Source of the DNA: Luteimonas terrae
GTDB taxonomy: Bacteria > Pseudomonadota > Gammaproteobacteria > Xanthomonadales > Xanthomonadaceae
DNA length: 64,000 bases
Assembly: GCF_004358165.1 (NCBI RefSeq)
Contig: NZ_SMTG01000002.1
Span: 744,001 to 808,000 of the forward strand
Direction: 5' to 3'
Position 1 is the stretch's first letter. Each line of letters opens with the position of its first letter. A program made the position numbers and the translations under genes. Under the pieces are notes generated by a model, which saw nothing but the letters and a program-made list of their open reading frames with translations, searched no databases and had not been told where the DNA came from. Below are positions 50,300-64,000 of the stretch, in pieces.

Positions 50300-51850
50300 T
50301 CAGCTCTGCGTACGTCGCCAGGCCTCGGATTCGGCGCGGATCGCCGCACGCTCGCCGGCCTCCAGCCGCTCCAGACTGCGGACCTGCTGGCGGGTGCGCG
50401 AGTTGTCGGCCAGCAGCGTTTCGTGCCGGAGCATGAAATCCCAGTACAGCCGCGTGTACGGGCAGGCGGTCGGTCCGGTGCGCTGGCCTGGATCGAAGGC
50501 GCAGCGGCTGCAGTAGCTGCCTGCGCTCATGCGTTCGATGTAACGACCGCTGGCGATGTAGGGCTTGCTGCTCATCAGCCCGCCGTCGGCGTACTGGCTC
50601 ATGCCCAGCACGTTCGGCATCTCCACCCATTCCACCGCGTCGACGTAGACCGCCAGATACCAGCGATGCACCTGCGCCGGTTCCACGCCGAGCAGTTGCG
50701 CGTACAGACCGATGACCATCAGTCGCTGGATGTGATGCGCATAGCCGAGGTCGAGCGTCTGCCGGAGGGCGTCGGCCAGGCACGGCATCGGCGCGTCACC
50801 AGTCCAGAAGAACGCGGGCAGATCCTCGTGCGCGTCCAGCGCATTGGATCCCGCATAGCGCGGCATCTGCGTCCAGTACACGCCGCGCACGTATTCGCGC
50901 CAGCCCAGGATCTGGCGGATGAAGCCCTCGACCGCCGCGATCGGCGCCCGGCCTGCGCGCCACGCGGTCTCGGCGGCGTCGACCACCTCGCGCGGCGACA
51001 GCAGCTTGAGGTTCAGCGCGGACGCGAGCTGCGAGTGCCAAAGCCACGGCGCCTGCGGCCACAGCGCGTCCTGCCACTGGCCGAACGCCGGAAGACGTTC
51101 GTCGATGAAACGCGTCAGCGCATCCAGCGCCTGTGTGCGCGTCACCGGCCAGGCGAAACCGTTGAGCGCGCCGGGATGATCGGCAAGGCGCGTGCGCACG
51201 AGCGCCAGCACCTCGCGCGTGATCGCATCGGGTTCGATCTGCAGTGGGAGCGGCGTCGCGCCCGGGCCCTGCGGGCCGAACGGCGCGCGGTTCTCGGTAT
51301 CGAAATTCCAGCGGCCGCCTGCAGGCCCGTCGGCCTCCATCAGCACGCCGTGGCGCTGGCGCAGGTTGCGGTAGAAGGTTTCCAGCCGCAGTTCGGACTG
51401 GCCGCGTGCCCAGTGTGCGAAGTCGCGGACGTCGCAATAGAAATGCCGATCCGGCGCGATGTGGAGCGGCACGCCTGCCGCGCCCGCCGCGCCGCGGATG
51501 GCCTGCAGCACGCGCCAGTCGCCCGGCGCGGTCAGGCGCAGGCCCGCGGGACGCAAGGCCGTGATCGCATGCGCCAGTTCGTTCGCGAGCGTGCCGCGGT
51601 TCTCCGCATCGTCGAGCGCACGGTAGTGCACCGTCCAACCCGCCGCGCGGCGTTCGGCGGCGAAATGTCGCATCGCGCTGAGAAACAGCGCGGTGCGCAT
51701 CTTCGTCGACCACACGTGCGTCGATTCCTCGGCGACCTCGGCCATCCAGATCGCGTCGCGCGCCGGATCGCAGCCGTCGAACGCGGCCGCGGCGGCATCG
51801 AGCTGGTCGCCAAGCACCAGAACGAGCGTGCGGACCGCCTGATCAGCCAT
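50300..51850 (-). CDS. Cryptochrome/photolyase-related protein, FeS-BCP type
   Basis: 516 residues from ATG 51850. LVLVLGDQLDAAAAAFDG at the start and WEYVRGVYW-like (GWREYVRGVYW), MVIGLYAQLLGVEP and MSQYADGGLMSSKPYIASG in the C-terminal half mark the prokaryotic (6-4) photolyase group; SYCSRCAFDP plus ACPY gives three of the expected [4Fe-4S] cysteines, the fourth being upstream. Predicted role: light-driven repair of (6-4) photoproducts, or blue-light sensing. It overlaps the DUF2256 gene by 8 bp. Confidence 0.85.
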   Translation of the reverse strand: MADQAVRTLVLVLGDQLDAAAAAFDGCDPARDAIWMAEVAEESTHVWSTKMRTALFLSAMRHFAAERRAAGWTVHYRALDDAENRGTLANELAHAITALRPAGLRLTAPGDWRVLQAIRGAAGAAGVPLHIAPDRHFYCDVRDFAHWARGQSELRLETFYRNLRQRHGVLMEADGPAGGRWNFDTENRAPFGPQGPGATPLPLQIEPDAITREVLALVRTRLADHPGALNGFAWPVTRTQALDALTRFIDERLPAFGQWQDALWPQAPWLWHSQLASALNLKLLSPREVVDAAETAWRAGRAPIAAVEGFIRQILGWREYVRGVYWTQMPRYAGSNALDAHEDLPAFFWTGDAPMPCLADALRQTLDLGYAHHIQRLMVIGLYAQLLGVEPAQVHRWYLAVYVDAVEWVEMPNVLGMSQYADGGLMSSKPYIASGRYIERMSAGSYCSRCAFDPGQRTGPTACPYTRLYWDFMLRHETLLADNSRTRQQVRSLERLEAGERAAIRAESEAWRRTQS

Positions 51851-52034
51851 GGGCCGGTCCATCGGCCGACGTCGGCGCATGCTTCTGGCGCCGGCAGCGT
51901 TCCGAGCAGTAGCGCACCTCGTCCCAGGTCTTCGCCCAGGCCTTGCGCCAGGTCATCGTGCGGCCGCAGACCGCGCAGGGCTTGCTCGGCAGGTAGGCCT
52001 TGTTGCCTGCGAAACCGCTGCGCCTGGAACTCAC
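51843..52034 (-). CDS. DUF2256 zinc-ribbon protein
   Basis: 63 residues: KPCAVCGRTMTWRKAWAKTW and VRYCSERCRRQK give a CxxC...CxxxC zinc site. DUF2256 is regularly found next to, or fused with, photolyase-related genes; here the two overlap. Function unknown. Confidence 0.88.
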   Translation of the reverse strand: MSSRRSGFAGNKAYLPSKPCAVCGRTMTWRKAWAKTWDEVRYCSERCRRQKHAPTSADGPAHG

Positions 52035-52046
52035 GGCGATCGTCCG

Positions 52047-52994
52047 TCAGGCGCCACAGGCCAGCACCAGGAACTGCTGCAGCGCATGCGCCGGCGCCGG
52101 CAGTTCCGCGTCCGGACGCTGCACCAGGCCGACATCCATCGGCGGAATCGCGTCCGACAGCGTGCGCACATCGATCCGGCGCCCGTCCAGCGACCACGGC
52201 CGGTAGACCATGTCCGACAGGATGCTCACCCCGAAGCCGTAGCCCACCAGGCCGCGCAGCGCTTCCAGCGACGAGGTGCGGAACGCGACATTGGGCGTGT
52301 GCTCGGCCGACTGCCAGAAGCGCATCGCCGACGACTCGCCCTCCTCCACCTTGAGCATGATGTAGGGATACGGCGCCACGTCGGCCAGTCCGACCACGGG
52401 CAGCTGCGCCAGCGGATGCGACTCGGCCAGCCACAACTGGCGGCGCGACTGGATCAGCACCTGCCGCTTGAGCACGTAGGGCGGGACCATGTTGGAGATG
52501 ACGCACAGGCCGAAATCGAGTGCACCTTCCGCCACGCCCCTCTCGATCTCGGTGCGGTCCATGTCGATCAGGTCGATCTCCACCTGCGGGTACGAGCGCT
52601 TGAACCGCGCCAGCAGGCTCGGCAGGAAGTAGCCCAGCACCGTGTAGGACGCCCCCACGCGTACCGTGCCGGCCAGCGTGTTGGCCAGGAACATCGGCTC
52701 GCTCAATGCGTCCTGCAAGGTGTCGAGGATGTGGCGCACGTGCTGGTGGAAGCGATGGCCCTCGGCGGTCAGCACCACGCCGTGCGGCATGCGGTCGAAC
52801 AGGCGCAGCCCCAGCAGCGTCTCGAGCTGGGCGACGGCCGTCGTGATGACCGACTGGGACACGTGCAGCTTGCGCGCGGCCTGCGAGAACTGCCCCAACT
52901 CGGCGGCCTCGGCGAAATAGCGCAACTGGCGCAGCGACATATTGGCGGGAATCTGCACTGCCTGCTCCGGCGACCGGCGGGTATCGGATTTCAC
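52047..52994 (-). CDS. LysR-family transcriptional regulator
   Basis: 315 residues. N-terminal helix-turn-helix (QFSQAARKLHVSQSVITTAV), linker, and periplasmic-binding-like effector domain (GTVRVGASYTVLGYFLPSLL). It is divergent from the branched-chain 2-oxoacid dehydrogenase operon; the 290-bp gap contains an AT-rich stretch (52998-53035) suited to LysR binding, so it probably controls that operon. Confidence 0.88.
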   Translation of the reverse strand: MKSDTRRSPEQAVQIPANMSLRQLRYFAEAAELGQFSQAARKLHVSQSVITTAVAQLETLLGLRLFDRMPHGVVLTAEGHRFHQHVRHILDTLQDALSEPMFLANTLAGTVRVGASYTVLGYFLPSLLARFKRSYPQVEIDLIDMDRTEIERGVAEGALDFGLCVISNMVPPYVLKRQVLIQSRRQLWLAESHPLAQLPVVGLADVAPYPYIMLKVEEGESSAMRFWQSAEHTPNVAFRTSSLEALRGLVGYGFGVSILSDMVYRPWSLDGRRIDVRTLSDAIPPMDVGLVQRPDAELPAPAHALQQFLVLACGA

Positions 52995-53185
52995 GATACC
53001 TCATAGTCAATTAAACAAATTTACGATAAACAGTGCCGCCCTTAGACTTCACGTCTGGCGGAATGCGCGTGTCGCGGACCGCCTTGCACACCGCGGACCG
53101 ACGTCCGCCCGACCGGGAGAAGCGTTCTTGCACTGTGCACCGTCCCGACCATTCCGGCGTGCGCCCCACGCGCCCGCCGCCGTGA

Positions 53186-54535
<1,350 letters not shown>

Positions 54536-54539
54536 TCAC

Positions 54540-55583
54540 ATGAGCGATCAAGCAGTACAGACCACCGGCAGCGCGCCGATGACGATGATCCAGGCCCTGC
54601 GGTCGGCGATGGACGTGATGCTGGAGCGCGACGACAACGTCGTGATCTTCGGCGAGGACGTCGGCTACTTCGGCGGCGTGTTCCGCTGCACCGACGGCCT
54701 GCAGGCCAAGTACGGCAAGCAGCGCGTGTTCGACGCGCCGATTTCCGAAAGCGGCATCGCCGGCGCGGCGATCGGCATGGCCGCCTACGGTCTGCGCCCG
54801 GTCGCGGAGATCCAGTTCGCCGACTACATCTATCCGGCCTACGACCAGATCGTGTCCGAGGCCGCGCGCCTGCGGTATCGCTCTGGCGGCATGTTCACCT
54901 CGCCGCTGGTGTTCCGCACGCCCTGCGGCGGCGGCATCTACGGCGGCCAGACCCACAGTCAGAGCCCGGAGGCGATCTTCGCCCACGTGGCCGGCCTGCG
55001 CACGGTCATGCCGTCGAATCCGTACGACGCCAAGGGGCTGCTGATCGCCTCGATCGAGAACGACGATCCGGTGATCTTCCTGGAGCCCAAGCGCCTCTAC
55101 AACGGTCCGTTCGACGGTCACCACGACCGCCCGGTCACCGCGTGGTCCAAGCACGCCGACAACGTGGTGCCGGAAGGCTACTACTCGGTGCCGCTGGACA
55201 AGGCCGCCGTCGTCCGCGAAGGCCAGGCCGTGACCATCCTGACCTACGGCACCACGGTGTGGGTGGCGCAGGCGGCGGCAGAAGACGCCGGCATCGATGC
55301 CGAAGTCATCGACCTGCGCAGCCTGTGGCCGCTGGATCTCGACGCCATCGTCGCCTCGGTCAAGAAGACCGGCCGCTGCATCGTGCTGCACGAGGCCACG
55401 CGCACCTGCGGCTTCGGCGCCGAACTCGTCGCGCTGGTGCAGGAGCACTGCTTCTATCACCTGCAAGCGCCTGTCGAACGCGTTACCGGTTGGGACACGC
55501 CCTACCCGCACGCGCAGGAATGGGACTACTTCCCGGGCCCGGCCCGGGTCATCGACGCGATGCACCGCGTGCTGGAGGACTGA
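54540..55583 (+). CDS. bkdA2: Branched-chain 2-oxoacid dehydrogenase E1 beta subunit
   Basis: 347 residues, transketolase-type fold. VVIFGEDVGYFGGVFRCTDGL, RVFDAPISESGIAGAAIGMA and FADYIYPAYDQIVSEAARLRYRS are diagnostic. It forms an alpha2-beta2 E1 with the upstream gene product, decarboxylating 2-oxoacids from Val, Leu and Ile. Confidence 0.95.
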   Translation: MSDQAVQTTGSAPMTMIQALRSAMDVMLERDDNVVIFGEDVGYFGGVFRCTDGLQAKYGKQRVFDAPISESGIAGAAIGMAAYGLRPVAEIQFADYIYPAYDQIVSEAARLRYRSGGMFTSPLVFRTPCGGGIYGGQTHSQSPEAIFAHVAGLRTVMPSNPYDAKGLLIASIENDDPVIFLEPKRLYNGPFDGHHDRPVTAWSKHADNVVPEGYYSVPLDKAAVVREGQAVTILTYGTTVWVAQAAAEDAGIDAEVIDLRSLWPLDLDAIVASVKKTGRCIVLHEATRTCGFGAELVALVQEHCFYHLQAPVERVTGWDTPYPHAQEWDYFPGPARVIDAMHRVLED

Positions 55584-55586
55584 GCC

Positions 55587-56927
<1,341 letters not shown>

Positions 56928-56931
56928 CCGA

Positions 56932-58338
56932 ATGACTCAAACGATCGAAACCCAGCTGCTGGTCATCGGCGGCGGCCCCGGCGGCTACATCGCCGGTATC
57001 CGCGCCGGCCAGCTCGGCGTCAAGACCATCGTCGTCGAAGGCGTGAACCCGGGCGGTACCTGCCTCAACATCGGCTGCATTCCGTCCAAAGCGCTGATCC
57101 ATGCCGCCGAGGAATTCGCCAAGACCGCAGCCTTCGCGGCCGGCACTTCGCCGCTCGGCATCACCGTGCAGGCGCCTGCGCTCGACATCGCCAAGACCGT
57201 CGAGTGGAAGGCCGGCATCGTCAAGAAGCTCACCAGCGGCGTCAGTGCGCTGCTGAAGAAGAACGGCGCGCAGCTGGTCAAGGGCTGGGCCACGATCGTC
57301 GACGGCAAGACCGTCGATGTCGCGGGCGCCGGCGAAGACGGCGGCAACCTGCGCATCAAGTGCGAGCACCTGCTGCTGGCTACGGGTTCGGAGCCGGTGG
57401 AACTGCCCTTCCTGCCCTTCGGCGGCAAGGTCATCTCGTCGACCGAAGCGCTGTCGCCGACCGCGCTGCCCAAGCACCTGATCGTCGTCGGTGGCGGTTA
57501 CATCGGTCTGGAACTCGGCACCGTGTACCGCAAGCTCGGTTGCGAGGTGACCGTGGTCGAAGCACAGGACCGCATCCTGCCGGCTTACGACAACGAACTG
57601 ACCAAGCCGGTCGCCACGCACCTGCAGAAGTCGGGCGTCAAGGTGCTGGTCAAACACAGCGTGCTGGGCCTGACCGATGGCGGCGCGCTGCGCGTGCGCG
57701 ATCCCGACGGCACCGAGCTCACGCTCGACGCCGACCAGATCCTGGTCGCGGTGGGCCGTCGCCCGAAGACCGACGGTTTCAACCTCGAATCGCTGGGCCT
57801 CGATCTCGCCGGCAAGGCGATCAAGATCGACGACCAGTGCAGGACCTCGATGCGCAACGTCTGGGCGATCGGCGACGTTGCCGGCGAGCCGATGCTCGCG
57901 CACCGCGCGATGGCGCAGGGCGAACTCGTCGCCGAGATCGTCAGCGGCAAGAAGCGCCACTTCATGCCGGCCGCAATCCCGGCGGTGTGCTTCACCGATC
58001 CCGAAGTCGTCGTCGTCGGCCTGTCGCCGGACGAAGCCAAGGCGCAAGGCATCGAGATCAAGACCTCGATGTTCCCCTTCGCCGCCAACGGCCGTGCGAT
58101 GTCGCTGGAGTCGACCGACGGCTTCGTGCGCGTGGTCGCGCGTGCGGGTGACCACCGCATCCTCGGCTGGCAGGCCGTCGGCGTGCAGGTCTCGGAACTG
58201 TCGATCGCCTTCGTGCAGTCCATCGAGATGGGCGCCACGCTCGAGGACATCGCCGGTACCATCCATCCCCACCCGACGCTGGGCGAAGCCGTGCAGGAAG
58301 CCGCGCTGCGCGCACTCGGCCACGCCTTGCACATCTGA
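56932..58338 (+). CDS. lpdA: Dihydrolipoyl dehydrogenase (E3)
   Basis: 468 residues. FAD motif GGGPGGY at 13-19, redox Cys44 and Cys49 ([15 protein letters not shown]), NAD motif [12 protein letters not shown], and C-terminal [10 protein letters not shown] with the catalytic His. The location inside the bkd operon suggests a dedicated E3 (LpdV type). Confidence 0.95.
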   Translation: MTQTIETQLLVIGGGPGGYIAGIRAGQLGVKTIVVEGVNPGGTCLNIGCIPSKALIHAAEEFAKTAAFAAGTSPLGITVQAPALDIAKTVEWKAGIVKKLTSGVSALLKKNGAQLVKGWATIVDGKTVDVAGAGEDGGNLRIKCEHLLLATGSEPVELPFLPFGGKVISSTEALSPTALPKHLIVVGGGYIGLELGTVYRKLGCEVTVVEAQDRILPAYDNELTKPVATHLQKSGVKVLVKHSVLGLTDGGALRVRDPDGTELTLDADQILVAVGRRPKTDGFNLESLGLDLAGKAIKIDDQCRTSMRNVWAIGDVAGEPMLAHRAMAQGELVAEIVSGKKRHFMPAAIPAVCFTDPEVVVVGLSPDEAKAQGIEIKTSMFPFAANGRAMSLESTDGFVRVVARAGDHRILGWQAVGVQVSELSIAFVQSIEMGATLEDIAGTIHPHPTLGEAVQEAALRALGHALHI

Positions 58339-58347
58339 GTTCCGCGC

Positions 58348-59445
58348 ATGACCGACACCACGTTCCCCACCTTCCGCATCGTGCCGTCGCAGGCGGCGCG
58401 CGCGCAGGCCGACCGCGAGAAGATCCTCGCCGATCCGGGCTTCGGCACCCACTTCACCGACCACATGGTCGCGATCGACTGGACCGTCGAAGACGGCTGG
58501 CACGACGCACACGTGCGCCCCTACGGCCCGCTGACGTTCTCGCCGGCGGCCGCGGTGCTGCACTACGGCCAGGAAATCTTTGAGGGCATGAAGGCGTTCC
58601 GGCATGCCGACGGTTCGGTGTGGACCTTCCGTCCCGAATCAAACGGCCGTCGCCTGCAGCATTCGGCGCGCCGCATGGCGCTGCCGGAACTGCCGGTGGA
58701 CCTGTTCGTCGAATCGATCAAGCAGCTCGTGCAGACGGATGAAGCCTGGGTGCCGGGCGGCGGCGAATCGAGCCTGTACATCCGCCCCTTCATGATCGCA
58801 AACGAGGATTTCCTCGGCGTGCGTCCGGCGCGTCGCGTGGCCTACTACGTGATCGCCAGCCCCGCGGGCGCCTACTTCAAGGGCGGCATCAAGCCGGTCT
58901 CGATCTGGCTGTCGCGCGATTACGCACGCGCAGGCCGCGGCGGCACCGGTTCGGCCAAGTGCGGCGGCAACTACGCCTCGTCCCTGCTGCCGCAGCGCGA
59001 GGCGGTCGAGAACGGCTGCGCGCAGGTGCTGTTCCTCGATGCCGAGACCAACACCTACGTCGAAGAACTCGGCGGCATGAACGTCTTCTTGGTGCAGAAG
59101 GACGGCAGCGTCATCACCCCGTCGCTGACCGGCAGCATCCTCGAAGGCATCACCCGCGACAGCGTGATTCAGCTGCTGCGCGATCGCGGCCACACCGTGA
59201 CCGAGCGTCGCGTCGGGATCGCCGAGTGGATCGAGGGCGTCCGTTCGGGCGAGATCGCCGAGGTCTTCGCCTGCGGCACCGCGGCCAGCATCTCGCCGAT
59301 CGGTGTGCTCAAGGGCCACGACTTCAGCGTGGGCGATGCGGATGCGCAGCCGGGCGAGGTCACGATGGCGATCCGCAAGGACCTGCTCGACATCCAGTAC
59401 GGCCGCGCGCCGGATCGGCACGGCTGGCTGACGCGTCTGGTCTGA
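58348..59445 (+). CDS. ilvE: Branched-chain amino acid aminotransferase
   Basis: 365 residues, fold-type IV, long (BCAT-II) form. The PLP lysine is Lys204 in GSAKCGGNYASSL; also LHYGQEIFEGMKAFRH and VEELGGMNVFLV. It provides the 2-oxoacids for the upstream dehydrogenase, so the operon runs the first two steps of Val/Leu/Ile breakdown. Start 9 bp after E3. Confidence 0.95.
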   Translation: MTDTTFPTFRIVPSQAARAQADREKILADPGFGTHFTDHMVAIDWTVEDGWHDAHVRPYGPLTFSPAAAVLHYGQEIFEGMKAFRHADGSVWTFRPESNGRRLQHSARRMALPELPVDLFVESIKQLVQTDEAWVPGGGESSLYIRPFMIANEDFLGVRPARRVAYYVIASPAGAYFKGGIKPVSIWLSRDYARAGRGGTGSAKCGGNYASSLLPQREAVENGCAQVLFLDAETNTYVEELGGMNVFLVQKDGSVITPSLTGSILEGITRDSVIQLLRDRGHTVTERRVGIAEWIEGVRSGEIAEVFACGTAASISPIGVLKGHDFSVGDADAQPGEVTMAIRKDLLDIQYGRAPDRHGWLTRLV

Positions 59446-59470
59446 TCGACCGCGCGCAGGTGGCATCGGA

Positions 59471-59494
59471 ACGGCCCGCAGCGCGGGCCGTTTT
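59471..59494 (+). terminator. Intrinsic terminator between ilvE and mvaB
   Basis: 9-bp perfect stem ACGGCCCGC / GCGGGCCGT, 3-nt loop, then TTTT. It lies 25 bp after ilvE; the opposite-strand gene mvaB ends 9 bp beyond. Confidence 0.75.
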
Positions 59495-59502
59495 CGTGTG
59501 CG

Positions 59503-60395
59503 TCAAGCGTTCGCCAGGGCCACGGTCGCGAGCTTGCTGGCCGGCTTGCGTCCCAGCTCGCCGCTGATCCACACCGCCGTGTCGGTCACCGCCTGCAGAT
59601 CGATGCCGGTCCGCAGGCCCAGGCCTTCGAGCATGTACAGCAGATCCTCGGTCGCGAGGTTGCCGCTCGCGCCCTTCGCATACGGGCAGCCGCCGAGTCC
59701 GCCGACGGCACTGTCGACCACGCGTACGCCGGCTTCCAGACACGCCAGCACGTTGGCCAGCGCCTGGCCGTAGGTGTCATGGAAATGTACGGCGAGCTGC
59801 GCCATCGGCACGGCCTGTGCGCAGGCCAGCAGCATCTCGCGCGCCTTGGCCGGCGTGCCGACACCGATGGTGTCGCCGAGCGAGATTTCCTCGCAGCCCA
59901 TCGCATGCAGCGCGTCGGCCACGCGCACCACGTCGCCCAGCGGCACGTGGCCCTGATAAGGACAGCCGAGCACGGTCGATACATACCCGCGTACCGACAC
60001 GCCGGCAGCGCGTGCCTGCTCGACGACGGGCGTCAGCCGTTCCAGCGAGCCGTTGACATCAATGTTGGTGTTCTTGAGGTTGAACGCATCCGACGCGGCG
60101 GTGAACACCGCGATGTGACGCACGCCGGCGGCCAGCGCACGCTCCAGTCCTTTCGCGTTGGGCACCAGCACCGGATAGGCCACGCCTTCGCGCGGCTGGA
60201 TGCCGGCGAGGACGTCCTCGGCATCCGCGAGCTGCGGCACCCACTTGGGGCTGACGAAGCTGGTGGCTTCGACGACCTGGAAGCCGCAGGCCGACAGCCG
60301 GTCGATCAGCGCGATCTTGGTCGCGGCCGGCACGAGCGCATGCTCGTTCTGCAGGCCGTCGCGCGGGCCGACTTCGACGACGCGGACGAAGTCGC

Positions 60396-60399
<4 letters not shown>
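59503..60399 (-). CDS. mvaB: Hydroxymethylglutaryl-CoA lyase
   Basis: 298 residues, TIM barrel. VEVGPRDGLQNE at the active site, VHFHDTYGQALANVL for metal binding and Cys238 in GGLGGCPYAKGASGN. It splits HMG-CoA into acetoacetate and acetyl-CoA, the last step of leucine degradation. The start overlaps mccA (ATGA). Confidence 0.95.
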
Positions 60400-62416
<2,017 letters not shown>

Positions 62417-62420
<4 letters not shown>

Positions 62421-63205
62421 CGGGCGTCCTTTGCGCGGCGTGCGGACAGGAAGGCGTCCAGCCGCGTGCGTGCTTCGTCGGTGGCGCGGATGCCGGCGAT
62501 GCGCGCGGCCGTGTCGGCAATCAGCGCATCGCCGATGGTCTGGCCATCGAGATCGCGGATCAGCCGCTTGGATTCGGCCTGCGCATTCGGGCCGCCCTGC
62601 GCCAGCGCCTGCACCAGCGTGTCGACGGTGGCGTCGAGCGCGTCGTCGGCGACGACTTCATGCAACAGCCCGATCTCGAGTGCCTTCGCCGGCTGGATCA
62701 GTTCGGCCGTCAGGAAGTAGCGCGCGGCCTGGCGCGGGCCGATCGCGCGCAGCACGTACGGGCCGATCGTCGCGGGAATCAGGCCGAACTTGACCTCGGA
62801 CGTCGCGAACATCGCCTTGTCGCTGGCCACCGCGATGTCGCAAGCCGCGACCAGGCCCAGCCCGCCACCGATCGCCGCGCCATGCACGCGCGCGATCGTC
62901 GGCTTGGGCAGTTCCGCCAGGCGGCGCAGCATGCGCGCAAGGGCTTCGGCTTCGTCGCGGTTGCGCACCACGTCGTAGTCGGCCGCGCGGCGCATCCAGT
63001 CGAGATCGGCGCCGGCGGAGAAGCTGCGGCCGCGACCGGCGAGCACGACGACGCGCACGCTGTCGTCCGCGCCCAGCGTCTGCAGGCCGCGATCGATCGC
63101 ATCGATCAGGTGCTCGTCGAACGCGTTGTGTCGCTCGGGGCGATCCATCCACAGGGTCGCCACGGCGCCCTTGCGCTCGATCGCGATGTTCGGTGTGTCG
63201 GTCAT
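62417..63205 (-). CDS. liuC: Enoyl-CoA hydratase family, probably methylglutaconyl-CoA hydratase
   Basis: 262 residues, crotonase fold. Oxyanion-hole segments AGRGRSFSAGADLDWMRR and VHGAAIGGGLGLVAACDIAVA. The position between the two carboxylase subunits and next to HMG-CoA lyase points to 3-methylglutaconyl-CoA hydration. Confidence 0.9.
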
Positions 63206-63227
63206 TGCGTGTCCTCGTCGCGCCCGG

Positions 63228-64000
63228 TCACATCCGGAAGATGCCGAACGTCGTCTCTTCGTTCGGTGCGTTCAACGCCGCCGACAGCGCCAGCCCCAGT
63301 GCGCGCCGGGTCTTGGCCGGGTCGATGATGCCGTCGTCCCACAGGCGTGCGCTGGCGTAGTACGGATGACCCTGCTGTTCGAACTGCTCGCGGATCGGCG
63401 CCTTGAACGCGTCCTCGTCTTCCGCCGACCACGTGCCGCCCTTGGCCTCGATGCTGTCGCGGCGCACGGTGGCCAGCACGCCGGCCGCCTGTTCGCCGCC
63501 CATCACGCCGATGCGGGCGTTGGGCCACATCCACAGGAAACGCGGCGAGTACGCGCGGCCGTTCATGCCGTAGTTGCCGGCACCGAAACTGCCGCCGATG
63601 ACGACGGTGAATTTCGGCACCTTCGCGCAGGCGACCGCTGTCACGAGTTTCGCGCCATCACGCGCGATGCCGCCGTTCTCGTATTTCTTGCCGACCATGA
63701 AGCCGGTGATGTTCTGCAGGAACAGCAACGGGATGCCGCGCTTGGCGCACAGCTCGACGAAGTGCGCGCCCTTGAGCGCACTCTCGGAAAACAGGATGCC
63801 GTTGTTGGCGACGATGCCGATCGGATGGCCATGCAGATGCGCAAAGCCCGTGACCAGCGTGGTGCCGTAGCGCGCCTTGAATTCCTCGAAGCGCGAGCCG
63901 TCGACGAGACGCGCGATCACTTCGCGCACGTCATACGGCTTGCGCGTATCGGCCGGAATCACGCCGTAGAGTTCCTCGGCCGGATACAGCGGCTCTTCGG
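63228..64000 (-). CDS. mccB: Methylcrotonyl-CoA carboxylase beta subunit (N-terminus beyond window)
   Basis: About 257 C-terminal residues of the carboxyltransferase. [38 protein letters not shown] and [20 protein letters not shown], with the tail [14 protein letters not shown], are typical of MccB. 22 bp separate its stop from liuC. Confidence 0.93.
   Translation of the reverse strand, partial: EEPLYPAEELYGVIPADTRKPYDVREVIARLVDGSRFEEFKARYGTTLVTGFAHLHGHPIGIVANNGILFSESALKGAHFVELCAKRGIPLLFLQNITGFMVGKKYENGGIARDGAKLVTAVACAKVPKFTVVIGGSFGAGNYGMNGRAYSPRFLWMWPNARIGVMGGEQAAGVLATVRRDSIEAKGGTWSAEDEDAFKAPIREQFEQQGHPYYASARLWDDGIIDPAKTRRALGLALSAALNAPNEETTFGIFRM

Overview
The window looks like a piece of a high-GC gammaproteobacterial chromosome of the Xanthomonadaceae/Lysobacteraceae type (Luteimonas, Lysobacter or a near relative). 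The grounds are the very high GC at third codon positions, the nudJ-mnmA-hflD order, a lexA2-imuA-imuB-dnaE2 mutagenesis cassette, a branched-chain 2-oxoacid dehydrogenase next to a leucine-degradation (liu) operon, and a dif site carrying a Xer-type insertion of the kind common in xanthomonads. The genus is an inference; no rRNA is present. Coding density is high and no gene-free gap exceeds about 300 bp.

Layout. 1-5.3 kb: end of a 4-oxalomesaconate tautomerase gene, an ABC importer (lipoprotein, ATPase, permease) and an O/P-type porin, probably an uptake and degradation set for an aromatic acid. 5.4-6.1 kb: MazE/VapC-type toxin-antitoxin pair. 6.1-8.8 kb: aconitase B. 9-12 kb (minus strand): nudJ-mnmA-hflD and a histidine phosphatase. 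12-14.7 kb: clpS-clpA. 14.7-20.2 kb (minus): DUF885 protein, infA, aat, a GNAT-like protein and DUF2254. 20.2-28 kb: trxB, ald, ftsK, lolA, a ChaN-like protein and rarA. 28-29 kb: two small envelope proteins. 29.2-35.2 kb: LexA2-controlled imuA-imuB-dnaE2 operon. 35.2-40 kb: methyltransferase, AraC-type regulator, Fsr-like exporter, DUF4124 protein, nitronate monooxygenase. 40.07-41.61 kb: the chromosomal dif site with a 1,521-bp element inserted in it. 42.4-42.6 kb: tRNA-Ala and tRNA-Glu. 43-50 kb: ppsR/ppsA, mscS, orn, tadA, flavin reductase. 50-52 kb: FeS-type photolyase with DUF2256. 52-59.5 kb: LysR regulator divergent from a branched-chain 2-oxoacid dehydrogenase operon ending in ilvE. 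59.5-64 kb (minus): mvaB, mccA, liuC and mccB (cut by the window end), which continue leucine breakdown.

Most striking region. The site at 41585-41612 matches the XerC/XerD dif consensus, and a second dif-like half site lies exactly 1,521 bp upstream (40064-40080). Between them is lower-GC DNA whose first gene resembles Xer activation factors (VC1465/DUF3653-like). Joining the two sites on paper (the excised circle) restores a different in-frame start for that gene, and the three largest ORFs then form a closed ring, each overlapping the next by ATGA. KOPS-like GGGCAGGG octamers in the window point almost uniformly toward this site, so the window probably spans the replication terminus.

Other regulatory structure: a perfect 20-bp LexA2-type palindrome abutting the lexA2 start codon; a TATAAT box 6 bp upstream of clpS that predicts a leaderless mRNA; an intrinsic terminator in the ald leader; and two kinds of terminal-inverted-repeat intergenic elements.
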